A DNA stretch of 64,000 nucleotides from Corylus avellana (lineage: Eukaryota; Streptophyta; Magnoliopsida; Fagales; Betulaceae). How positions within the stretch are numbered: position 1 is the first letter of the stretch; every line of letters starts with the position of its first letter. The notes beneath the pieces were generated by a model, which saw only the letters and a program-made list of their open reading frames with translations, was not told where the DNA came from and made no database searches. The position numbers and the translations under genes are program-made. The stretch lies in contig NC_081545.1 in assembly GCF_901000735.1 (NCBI RefSeq), positions 34,217,634 through 34,281,633 on the forward strand, read 5' to 3'. This document shows positions 46,959 to 58,740 of the stretch, piece by piece.

Positions 46959-47519
46959 TCAGCTCTGATTCCAAAAGAAATATAAATAAAAAATAATCAA
47001 ATATAAAAAGAAAAAGAAAAAAACGAAAGCGTCTACATGCATAAAGAATCTGAGTAACAAAACAAGCTAGTTAACATAGTTATAATTATAACGAGGAAAT
47101 CGAATATGTAGCCCTAGTAGTTTCGGATCGGACAAATGGACCGATTAACAAACTGCAGATACAAATTTTACGCTAAAAGCGTGTTCATAATCACAAATTA
47201 ACGAGAAATTCAAACAGATCCGTTTGATTTTAAAATTCAACGATCAGATTCTCCGATCGCGGAAATGAACTCAAAATTGAAACGAAAATCAGAAACAATA
47301 TAAAAAGAGATCTTACAAACAATAGGATCGACAAATGAAAACAATATATGAATATCCGTTAATTTTTACATGCAAATTATGAACTTAATTTACCGATCTA
47401 CCGGATAAGATCGGCGAAGATGAACGATAGATTTAGAGGGGAACTGATGAATTTGAGGGAGAGAGTGAGAGAGAGAGAGAAAGAGAGCTGACCTATCGAG
47501 GAGGGGATCTGATGGGAGG

Positions 47520-48079
47520 GGAGGGGCAAGCTTGTGGCAAGCCGCGATTTTTTGAGGGACTGATGTGAATTCTCTCTCTTCGATATTTAACGGCCCCGGA
47601 TAATTATTGACCGCGGTGAATTCGAGTACAGTGATTGGTGGACTAGGGAGCGGTCCAGATACATTCGCAGTTTTGGATTTCTGTCAAGGCGTTACACTGA
47701 GACGCCGCCGTTTCATGAGAATCAGGATTGAGGAATCAGTATCCTTTCTAATTTTCTATGGTCAGATTAGCCATTCAAGATTTAATGGAATATATTTTAT
47801 CACCTCCTTTTTTTTTTCTTTTTTTTTCTTTTTTATCAATATATTATCACATAGTTAAATATATTGTCATTTTATTTTGAACTTTTAAAACTTTTTTTTT
47901 TTCAAAACTAAAAATAAACATTTCTCAAAATTATTAGCAAAAAATTCAAAACACAAATGTACCCCCAAAAAATACTTCTCACTTTAATATCATATTAAAC
48001 ATTTTTCAAACAAAAATTCATAAAACAATTTTTAAAAGATACATGCTACACAACCATATTTATTAAATAATCTTTTAAC

Positions 48080-48132
<53 letters not shown>

Positions 48133-49158
48133 TCAATAGTAGATCAATCATTAAATTTGTAAACTTATGTGAAACTCGGACAAATTTTATCATTTCTCTT
48201 TTCAAAATCATTGTCAAACAAGAATGAGAATCTCTTGTTATTAGGCCTCGAATTTCATAAAAAATTAAAATAGTTTAAGTGAGAGGATTGCGATATTCAC
48301 TTGCCCTAATTAGCCTAAAATATGTGATCCACTTGTCCAAAACAATTGAGTTCCATAATCTCTCTTCAGGGCATTCATATCTAGCTCAATAAATATTTAG
48401 TTAAATAACACATTTTTTCTATATTAGCATCCAATTTTTTGAAATCACCTCCATTCCATAAAAGCATTTTTACTATCCAGTTTTATTATTTTATTTAAAA
48501 TGTTGTTTCTTTATCTATTTTTACCATTAGAGAGAATAAAATTTCCTTTTTTAAAATTAATTTAACATACACATTGTTAAGTTAGAGTGCTCAGTCTATT
48601 AAGTAATATAATAATTAATCAAGGGTGCAGTGCACGGGACCGAGGTTTACTCTGCAAATGTGAGTCCGAAAGGCCCTGCCTTAAAGAGATTCCCCGACAC
48701 TTAAAAAAAAATAATAATAATAATAATAACTAATCAATTATACATATTTTTGCTGCACGACAAATCAAATAATCTTTTGACTAACCTAATGTAATTTCTC
48801 GAAAAAAACCCGAAATTCAGGCAACTTAAAAAAGAAAACTTTTTCAAAAAACGTTTTTTTTTTTTTGTTCTTTATCAAAAAATAATTAAAAAAAAAATAA
48901 TAATAATAAAAAAACCTCTTTCAAACCCAAACCAATGGGGACTCTTATGTAGAGAGTCTAGAGACGTTCTCAGTCTATAAAACACCGCGAACCCATCATT
49001 TTTTTCCCACCGATTTTCAGTCTCCGTCATCCCTCATTCCCTCCTATCATTTTATGCCCCCCCAAAACAAAACAAATTTATTTCATTAATTAAATTTGTG
49101 GCTCTACGGCTCACAGAGCTCACGGACTGGACTAGGCTTAGCCCTACTGTTTCTGGCC
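47520..49158. other. Divergent intergenic region between ARF and PDF1B
   Basis: It serves as upstream DNA for both flanking genes. It contains a CA/TA microsatellite at 48079-48129 and an AT-rich middle. A fragment at 48600-48740 has the look of a dispersed retroelement edge (GGGACCGAGGTTTACTC). No gene is seen. Confidence 0.45.
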
Positions 49159-52100
49159 ATGGCTTGCGCCGCTTGGCTCCACTCATTCCCTTTACCTCAC
49201 GCTCTTGCCCCCGTTCTTCGGCGCCGGTCCTCTCTTGCCGCCACCTTTCTCCGGGTCACCCGGCCCTCCCCGACCGGTCGGTTCTTCTCCTTCGTGAGCG
49301 AGCCCTCCTCACCTACACTCACTCCGGTCCGCGCGCAAGCCAAGCGAGGCTTCTCATTCAAAGACGACGAAGTGGCTTCTCGTAAGCACACAATTCTTAC
49401 CTCTGTTTACACTTTAAATCTCTGAATATTGAACTTAGCTAAGAGCTTTGATTTTTTGTGAATTTTTTTTTTGTTCTTTAGCTGATGATCTTCGCTTTGA
49501 AGCGCCGCTCAGAATAGTGGAATATCCAGACCCTATACTGAGAGCCAAGAACAAGCGGATCGACTCCTTCGACGATAATTTGAAGAAGCTCGTCGACGAA
49601 ATGTTCGACGTAATGTACAAGTGAGTTTCCTCACTTCGTTTGCTGTTATTGTGTGATATTTTTAGTTATTTGTGATTTTCAGCCTCGTCCTTTCTTTATT
49701 TTTTATTTTTAATAAGTAAACGCAATTCTATATAAAGCGCAAAAGGCTCAACTCAAGTACAAATGAAGTAAACAAAAGAAATATATAATTACCTTCCAAA
49801 TCATATTGCTGATTCTTTTCACTAGTCTTGCGAACGACTGATGGCTTCATAGACATGCATACTTAAACTGAAGTGAGGGCTCACTACCCCTTTTTGTTGT
49901 TCTGCTGACTGTCATGTATCGTTTTAGAAACCTGTGCAATATTTGCTTTGCTTTTGTTTGTTTCCTATTATATTCTTTACGACCTTTTCTTATTATGAGT
50001 TGGTCGTGAGGTTCTATAAAATTGTTCAGTGATGTTGTTTCCAGTTTTCAAATTGATGGCTTAAGTGTTAGACTTTTCAGAGTTAGATGCTTATGAGAAA
50101 TCCTTGCTATTTACAGGATTGTGAACAAAACTTGTTGGCTTCCTTTTCCACAGAACTGATGGTATTGGGCTCTCCGCACCCCAAGTAGGAATTAATGTTC
50201 AACTCATGGTGTTTAATCCTGTTGGCGAACGTGGTGAAGGAGAGGAAATTGTTCTTGTAAATCCAAGAGTAAACAGATATTCAAAGAAAATGGTGCTTTT
50301 TAATGAAGGTTGCCTATCCTTCCCACAGATTTATGCTGATGTCGAGGTATTGTTAAATGCTTATTTGTTACTTAAATCTATCTCCTTTATTTTTAGCTTA
50401 CATTCAGAATAGTCTGTGGGACATGGCCACTTTTAGTAAGCAATTTTCTCTGGTGCATGCTAACACTTTTTCCCATACCATTGATACTGCAATTATGGTC
50501 TTCCCATGAGTCTTCACTTTGTTGCTGACTGGGTTTCTGAATAACTATAATATGCAAGAGAAACTTGAAATGCTCATATGTGGTAAAAGTTAATAGATGT
50601 TTTACTTGTCAAAAAGCTACTAGATGTTTTGTTCGCTGCATTCAGTTTTCCTAGTAACAGGGCTTAGCCTGAATTGCTTGCTGAGTTTTTGAATTTTCTT
50701 AGTACCAGGGCTTAGCCTTAAAGTTTCTGTTTCATTTTCTTGAGGCCATTGGTATGATTTGAATCTTCTTGTAATCTAAAATCAAAAGAGGATATGACCT
50801 GAGATGCTTCTTATACAAGCATGTGCATAGTTAAATAAAAAGTAAAAAGATTTGATTTATGCCATACTTGATATTTAGCACAACTATTGTTACCTAATAC
50901 TGTATTTGGACTTCTGAGGATCTTTTGTTTGTTTTAAACTATTTCGGATGTACTTACAATGTCTCTCACTTTTGTACATGCAGAGACCAGAATCTGTGAA
51001 GATTGATGCAAGGGACATTAAAGGTGCAAGGTTTACTATCAACCTGTCTGGTCTTCCTGCACGGATTTTCCAGCATGAATTTGACCATTTGCAGGTCCGT
51101 CCTTCATTTGAAATCAAATTTAGTATTTCTGGTAATACAACAAAAATCTAGTCCTTTGTATTCTGATGGAAGGTTTAATTTACAGTTTTAGAAGCTAAAT
51201 CCTTATGGTCGTGATGAATCTAAACTATCATGGAATGTGGATCACTAGGGTATCTCAAATAAGGTGTTTATATAATCTGCGATTTACGACCTACCACAGA
51301 ACTTAATAGAATTGGAGTTGTTTTTGTTCAACTTTTACTTAATTTGAAGTTAGAATGTGAACATATTGATTTTTTGATGAATAATAATTTTATTGAAAGA
51401 AAAGGGCAAAATCCTCGTACTTGAAAAATATGCAAGAGAGACAATTCCCTAAAGGCGTCTACAATCTAAAAAAATAACAAGATCTAAAAAATTCGAAGAT
51501 CCAAAGATAGGAACATAAACTACAGCCCAATACAAGAGAGATCTCATAAAAAAAGAATTTTAAACATACCACATTGGACTCACAGCATCTTATCTTAATT
51601 TGCATACTAATGTGAGTCCACTCTTCTTTTTATTCAAAACATAAAAATAAAAGAAGGAAAAATGATGCAGTTCAGAAATTTCATCGACTCTTGTGATATT
51701 TCTTTAAGAGTCTCTTGTCCTCATTCGCCCCAGCAAAATAGTGTTATTTTCACTTCTTTTTTATATGAAGAAACAAGAGAAACGCGTGGAACTACTTATT
51801 TCCTTGTTTTATTTCTTTTGTTGTAATGCTGATCATGCGATTTTGCCCAAAATTTTTTTATACCTTTTAGGTTGTTATTTGTCACCATCAATATGACAGA
51901 GAAGGAAGAGAGTAGTGTACCAGATTTTAAAGCTGATCCTTAGGTTAGGGTACTAGCAATTCAAGGTAGCAAAATCTCAATGAGAAGTAATATCCTTAAT
52001 TGTAGGTGGAGACATCTGCATACATGCCATGAATCTTGGGAAACTTAGTCTACTGCCTTGAGGCATTCATAAATCTGAGTTTTATCCATATGAACTTTAG

Positions 52101-53540
52101 CAAACATGGTTTATTGATGCATTCTTCTTCTTTGGCTTATTTGTTGTGATCCACTTTGTTCTTGTAAGCAGCTCCCCATCATAAACACAATTTTGGTGAC
52201 TGTTATTTTATATGCATGGGACCTGAAACAACGTCAAGATTCCAATGTAAATGAGAATAAGCTTTTTTCTCCATGTTCTATTGGGTACAGAGTTATATAT
52301 TGAGGAAATGAAGGGTAAAAAAAAAAAAAGAGAGGCCAGGGCTGCAAAAGGACAGGGCCTGTTTAAATAGAATACCCGTAGTATGATACAAATATCAATA
52401 ATTAGATGAAACCTGATCGGGTGCAGAGTTATATGGAGGAAATTATAATAAAAAAAAAGGGCCAGGGCTGTCAAAGTTTAGGAGCTTAATTTAATAGAAT
52501 GCAAATGGTGCAATAACCTTATAAGGTGATTGAAAATAAAATCAGGACTTCAATAGCTTGGTTAAGAAAGGAAATCAATCTTGCTTTTAGAGCCAGTTCT
52601 AAAGGTTATATTTGAAGGATATGAGTAAGCTTGCTCCATCATGCCACTTGATAAAGTTAAGCTGCATAACGGATCTGTTCCCATCATGCCTATCTAATGG
52701 ATCCATGTTATTAGTAGCATGATGTGTCCAATGTAGGCCTACCATTTCATCTACGTTTATGCATATAAAACATATTTCCTCATATCCTTATCTTAACAGA
52801 GCAATATCCCATGGAACATTCATTTATGTTAATGTTTATATATACTTAGGGTTTGATTTTTTGTAGGGTCCATTTTTCTGTTTCGCCAGTAATTCTTTCT
52901 GAGGTAACTCTTGAATTTGTAGGGTACTCTGTTCTTTGATAGAATGACTGATGAAGTTCTTGACAGTATTCGCATGCAGCTACAGGTGAGTAAGCATACA
53001 TATGGTTCTTATGTTTTCTGAACTTGCACAAATAATGTTCCTGCTCCCCTGAAAAGTGTATACCATGATGATGCTTAGAACTTCTCTCTTTTGTTGGAAA
53101 GTATATATATAAATAAAGGCAAATGAGCAATGAGCAGTGGCTACTGCTATTTGTAAATTTCCCATTGAGGACACCATCCTTCATAGTAGATCAAATCAAG
53201 AAATTTATGGAACTCAAGCATCATGGGCATTATCTGTTAGTATTTGGGGTGATTAGTTGTATACAAAAAATTGTCAAAGACTTTGCTTTTAGCAAAAATT
53301 GAAATGCTTGAGTTTTTTGGGTCTGCTTACTTGTGTTTGATTGACTGTGGTGAGGAATTGCAATGAGTATTAACGGGATGGGTGTCCTGTCTTTGCAAAG
53401 GAAGGAATTAAGTTAATTTGTTCATGTAACAATGGCAGGCCTTAGAAAAGAAGTATGAGGATAAGACCGGTTTGGCAAGCCCTGAAAGAGTAGAAACCCG
53501 CAAAAGGAAGACTGTTGCGGCTGGTTTTGGAAAATCATGA
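49159..53540 (+). CDS. PDF1B: Peptide deformylase 1B, chloroplastic
   Basis: Six exons (49159-49381, 49482-49620, 50154-50346, 50984-51094, 52923-52985, 53439-53540) join in frame to give 276 residues. The start is the ATG at 49159; the open frame extends upstream without another ATG. Residues 1 to about 75 are rich in Arg, Ser, Ala and Leu, as in a plastid transit peptide. All three deformylase motifs are present: GIGLSAPQVG (motif 1), EGCLSFP (motif 2, metal-ligand Cys) and QHEFDHLQG (motif 3, two metal-ligand His and catalytic Glu). The enzyme removes the N-formyl group from nascent plastid-encoded proteins. The EGCLSFP form of motif 2 and the C-terminal extension fit the 1B class. Intron 4 (51095-52922) is the longest. 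Confidence 0.95.
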
Positions 53541-54013
53541 ACATACTAGCTTCCATAGACACATCAGGTTTCCATATTCTAAATTGATGATACATAATTT
53601 TGTTTGTTTCCATTTTATTACATTTATTTATTTATTTATGTTATAAAAAAAATTGTTTTTGTTTTTGTTTTCTGTTGCTTATTATTTGGGATAGCTTAGT
53701 ATTAGGGATGGTGCTGGATGAATTACTTACAGGAACTTACTGAGAGAGACAAAGATCAAATACATGAACTGAAAAGAGGAAAAAATGGTTGAATAATCTT
53801 AATAAGATGCACCTGAGCAATATTTCGCAAATGGAAAAATACATTCAATACTTTCTAGAAACCAGAACCAAGAAAATAACAATGTTCAGCACTTTGCAAT
53901 ATAAGTAAAAATAAACAAACACCTACAGAAAAGAAGGTTCAAATTGGCATCATTCATCACTCATTTACTCCATGAGAAACCATTGAATCCCTGCACTGTA
54001 TCTGTCCTCAAGG
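53541..54013. other. Convergent spacer between PDF1B and polygalacturonase A
   Basis: The 3' UTRs of two convergent genes meet here. No other feature is seen. Confidence 0.5.
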
Positions 54014-57000
54014 CTAAGCCCAGCAAGAATTATGATTAGACTGAAATCTAGTGCTTGTCAGCAAACAGGCAATTGGAGGGACATTTCTAGTTCTCAGTGT
54101 TCCATATGCATTCCAACAGAAAGATTCACACAAGTCGTTGTTAAGTTGAAGTGGCATTAACTCCATGTTAGCTAGTGATAAACTGGTGCAGGGCAAGCCG
54201 TCGCTACATGCAAAATGTACAGGTTTGACTGTGTATGTTCCTCGTATATTTTCATAGTTTATGCCTGACACTGCCACGGCTGATGTTTTGTTCTGGCATT
54301 TGTTCTTGTCACTAGCACAGTAGAATTGGTCGATCATGATTGGGATTTTAACTTGAGAAACTTGGATGTTTGAGAACATGATTCCTTGGACTGAACCCAA
54401 GCCACCCTGCAGTGGGAAACTATAAGGAAATGTCTAGTAGGGATTTTATGTTGCATATATGGTTTTGAATTAGAGAAGGATATTGATGGTATAATAGGTT
54501 GTGTAATTATATTATACCTGCCATGTTTTTATTCTGACACCAGTCAGAGTATTATGCAGCGCAATGTCTCGGACGGTGATGTTTGAAACACAAGCTTTGG
54601 TGTTATCCATTCCTAGGGCTCCGATGCTGATTCCATGTCCAGGTCCGCAATTGACATTGTGTATGTATACGTTTGAGCATCCAGTTTGTATGGATACACA
54701 ATCATCTCCTGCAGAATGCAGTAGTTCATATCACCCTTAAATAATTCAGTCATGACTTTCCGAGCCTCTTTGGGTCAGATCTTGTATTGGATGATTCTGT
54801 GCTTAAAATGAAGATTTTGGTTCCACCCTTATGGGTATATGAATTCTGAGATTGAGGGATTTGCTGTCCCTTAAAACTTTTAAAAAAAGAAAAAGAAAGT
54901 CCTAACAGAAAACCTAAGATTAACAGATATCATGTCGATATCTGTTAGATAAAGTGATCTCTATGTTCTCTTGTGCTTCCCCGCGTTATTTATTCTTTTT
55001 TTATAATCCATTGCTCTAGGATCGAGATCCCCTACAATCCCCTGCCTGGAGTGCAGAAATTGTAGGAAATTGTGAGACACCTTGACGGAGCTCACCTACC
55101 CAAACAAGTGCTTAGGCTATCCGTACACCTGTTTAGATAGGTAGGTCGCCTGCTCGGGCAAGTAGAGCCCATAGGATGCTTCTTACAGCCTCCTCTTGCA
55201 GGGGGAGGGGGGATTGTAGGGATCCCCAATTGTAGGAGGATCCCTAGAGCAAGTGATCAAGTGGCATAATGTTTGTGAAGTTGAAAGATGGAACTGTCCT
55301 ACAAAGATTTTTGGAATTACCACATGCAAGATTGCTTCTGTAGATGACAACATCTTCGGAGTTTTGGAGGTGTATTCCATCCGTGTTGGGGCTGTCACCA
55401 GGGGATGAAATATATATGTCAAAGACCTGAACACTAACACAATTGTCAAATTTGAGGTGCGTTCGTGGACTGTTTAGAATTGTTATCCCAGTGACCGTCA
55501 CAGACTTGCTTCCATAAAACCTGAGTGCCTGTGTACGAAAAATAGCACCATGCACACAAATTCTAAGACATGACATTGTTGGGAAATTAGAGGAAAGTAA
55601 TTAGGTAAGGTTGGTTGCTACCGTTGGTCTGGTGCTTGGCATTTTTCCCGTTCCATCCCACCAGACTGAGCCTTGTCCATCGATGACACCTTTACCGAAA
55701 ACTGTAATTCCTTTAAGGTTTTTGAATTCGAGCCACTGTAAGAGGCCTGACCCCCAAGGTTCACTGCTTGTAGGAGCTATAATTTTGCCATCCAACTGCA
55801 TTGTATATGATGGATTAAGTACTGACCGATTTATTCAGCAATGTGACAACACATTTTAGCACAAATTACGATGGTTGTTAGATGGTAATGAAAGAAAGGT
55901 TTTTTTTATTTTTTTTGTTCTTCTCTAAACTAGGTCAGAAGAATTCAATTACATGCTATATTAAAAATATACATGATTTTCACATTATGGTTCACCTGAA
56001 ATTGAATGTTTGGTTGACAATTAGGGCCGGAGAAGGAGATTGGTTTGACGAGGAACACAAACCCAGATGGAACAAACAATGTTGATCCCTCCACATTGCA
56101 AGCTGCTGCCCACGCTGCTTCGAACGCCTGACTTGTAACAAGTTAGTTTCAGATTCCACAAGTGCAGAAGTAAATATTCTAGCGGTAAAACAAAACAAAA
56201 ATAAAATAAAAGAAAAGAAAATGAGCGTGCACATTAATATTACTAAAATTAAAATAATTATAATGTCTATTCATCAAAAGTTGTGATGAAAGTGATGGCA
56301 TCTACAGCTAGAAATTGGTCTTAATTTGCCCTTATATTTTTGTATGCTGTTTTTCCCTGTTGACTGTGTGTTCCTTTCTTGCTCATGTCGCCATTTTTCT
56401 ATTTGCCGGCAAATATTGTGATGTCACCTTATTGGGGTTCACGTTGGCGGCAGGTGCCACGGCACTTCGTGGGTAGCCATGATATCAAAAAAATTTGCAT
56501 TTGGCCAATGACGCAGTTGTAGCAACTTTTGTTGTTGGAGTCATCTCTCTGAATAATATAACTCATCTTAAGATATGGATAAATAGATCTTTGGTTGCCT
56601 AATGAAATTCTTGATGAAGTTAAAAATTAAAATAATAGGATCCAATAAGCTGTATATATATGACACCTTTAATAGAACAATGAAAATTACCATTACATAT
56701 CTAAAATATGACAAATTATTTATGTGGCATTTGACGAAACAAACAGTACCTTGAGAATCGAATGATTGAATTTATCATCATCAGATATCTAAAATATGAT
56801 CAAGGCTGGCTTATAGGGGTGGGCAAATAAGGTCCGTGGGATCATAATCCTCTTCATTTTATGGTCCATATTTTAATTTTTATAGATCTGACTATATGTT
56901 GTCAAATCCTTCAAAAATTTTAAATGATTTGACTCCATAAATATAGTTAAATACAACAAAATAAAATCTTGACAATATAATGGATCCTCTCCGTTTCACT

Positions 57001-57181
57001 TAAAATAAAGAGAATTATATATTCATTGTCATATGAAAGGCATATTTACAAAATAAATAAAAGAAGGTGAAATATGTTGTCTATGAGAGAGAATGTAAAC
57101 GGTAACTTAATTACTTAGCGTATATAACTTAGTATCTTATTTTCAAAAATTCCAACATATCTTTATCTCTAACATTCCACT

Positions 57182-57213
<32 letters not shown>

Positions 57214-57781
57214 TTCTTTTCTTTCGCAACTCTCACTTTCCTGCTTTATCAATCTTTCATTTTACTATTTGTTCATTCATTTCTACACTTCATCTGTTCT
57301 CTGAACCGTTGTTCCAAGTTTCGATCACTTATATACTGTCAAGTGCCTAGTTTCATTGTTCTAATATGAAACTTTTTAATGTTTTTTTATACTTATATTT
57401 TACATTATTATACCAACATTATAATTAAAGGAATAATATTGATTGGCTGTGTGGCATTGATAAAACCCATGAAAAAAAAAAAAAAAAGTTTAATAGAATC
57501 ACCTTTGTATCGTCGGAATGTCCATCGCCTTTAGCACCATACTCTAATACATTAAAAATGGCGGAGTTCCATCCACCTTGTTTTGGTGTTGCCGCTGTAG
57601 TTTCAGGTGGCACGTAAGGAGCATATTTTTCCTTCGTCGGCCAAGAGCCTGGTGCAGTGTTGCCTAGGCTCTTGTCCTCATCTCCCCAAGCACTGCAATT
57701 CTCAAAGCTTGAAGACCAAACAAACAAGGCAATCACAAAAATTAACGTAGGCTCTTTAACGTTAAACCTACACATCTTCAT
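54014..57781 (-). CDS. Polygalacturonase (GH28) A
   Basis: Six exons (57781-57503, 56127-55996, 55795-55622, 55528-55321, 54708-54518, 54406-54014) join in frame to give 458 residues. A signal peptide (core LIFVIALFVWSSSF) targets the cell wall. A Pro/Thr-rich linker precedes the right-handed beta-helix, which starts at FNVLEYGAKGDG. The four family motifs are intact: [28 protein letters not shown] and RIKTW, so the catalytic Asp residues and the substrate-binding His and Lys are present. The enzyme hydrolyses alpha-1,4 links in pectic homogalacturonan during cell separation or expansion. It lies in tandem with polygalacturonase B 1 kb away, on the same strand. The subgroup resembles the Arabidopsis At1g48100 type; endo or exo action cannot be told from sequence alone. 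Confidence 0.94.
55011..55252. repeat. MITE-like element in polygalacturonase A intron 4
   Basis: The left end TTGCTCTAGGATC with GATCCCCTACAAT faces the right end ATTGTAGGAGGATCC with CTAGAGCAA, giving inverted ends of about 30 bp around a 180-bp core. A fragment with similar GGGATCCCCTACAATTGGG text occurs in an intron of polygalacturonase B at about 59312-59332. The superfamily is unknown. Confidence 0.5.
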
Positions 57782-58740
57782 GTGTGTGAGAAAAAGGATG
57801 GGAGGGGGGCTGGAAGCAAAGCTTAGGCCCTGTTTGGGTAACCAAGAAGGTATATATGTGGGTTTGTCTGTCTCTCGATCGATCTCTCTCTCTATATATA
57901 TATATGTTCTTGCTCTTATTTGTTTATTTAAATCATGGGTAGCTACTTACATTACCTGCTGATGTGGGTTCATATAGTTCATGTATGTAGATTTTGGCCG
58001 TCCGAGGCTTGATTTGTCTTGTCACTTTTGGGGAATAATTGATAGATCATCTTACCATGTTGTGGCATGCACGCTAGTTAATTCCGAACGACGTAGTCTT
58101 TGGTCTTAGGAGGGAACTTGTACAGAAACATTTATATGTTTCTGTTGGGTTATGGGCTGGTAAACCCACGTGGTCCACGCATAAAGCCCAAAATCAGCTC
58201 GTTAATCCGAGTGCGTCCTACACGTGTAATATATATAGGATCAATTTTCAAGCCATTATATATCGTGCTACACGGACTTCTTTTTTTCTATTCAATATGA
58301 GAAAGAGAAAAAGAAAAGTGCTACACGAACTTTAAACTGTTGTATTGGCCATGATCTTTGGTGTGTCCCACTTCAATCAAGGCAAACATGAGATGGATCA
58401 CACGTAGAAAGAAAGGGGAAATGTGGTTGTGGGTTGTTATTATTATTATTATTATTTCTGACATTTTTTTTGACTTTTTTTTTTCACGATAGAATGGACA
58501 TTTTAACAGTTTAAGTTAACGAAAAAATTAAATGGTAAGGGGTAATTAAAAGAAGTAGAAAGATCAACACTTTACAAATTTTTAAAGTTTAAGAAAACAT
58601 TGAAAATTATTTGGTAGTTTAGATTTAGAGGTGGCAAATATTAAAGTTTCCATTAAAAAAAAGGACAAGATCTAATAAGATCCACACCATCCATAATTAA
58701 AGAATGGCATCGATATATCCCAATAATTAAGGCTAATCTC
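57782..58740. other. Spacer between the tandem polygalacturonases
   Basis: It contains the promoter of polygalacturonase A: a TATA-rich run at 57892-57905, about 110 bp upstream of its ATG, and a CACGTG-core G-box-like site near 58168 and 58220. It also holds the 3' UTR of polygalacturonase B. No additional gene is seen. Confidence 0.45.

Noticed and set aside
49096..49158. Upstream extension of the PDF1B frame
   Set aside because: It starts with TTG, not ATG. The first in-frame ATG is 49159, which already gives a full-length transit peptide.
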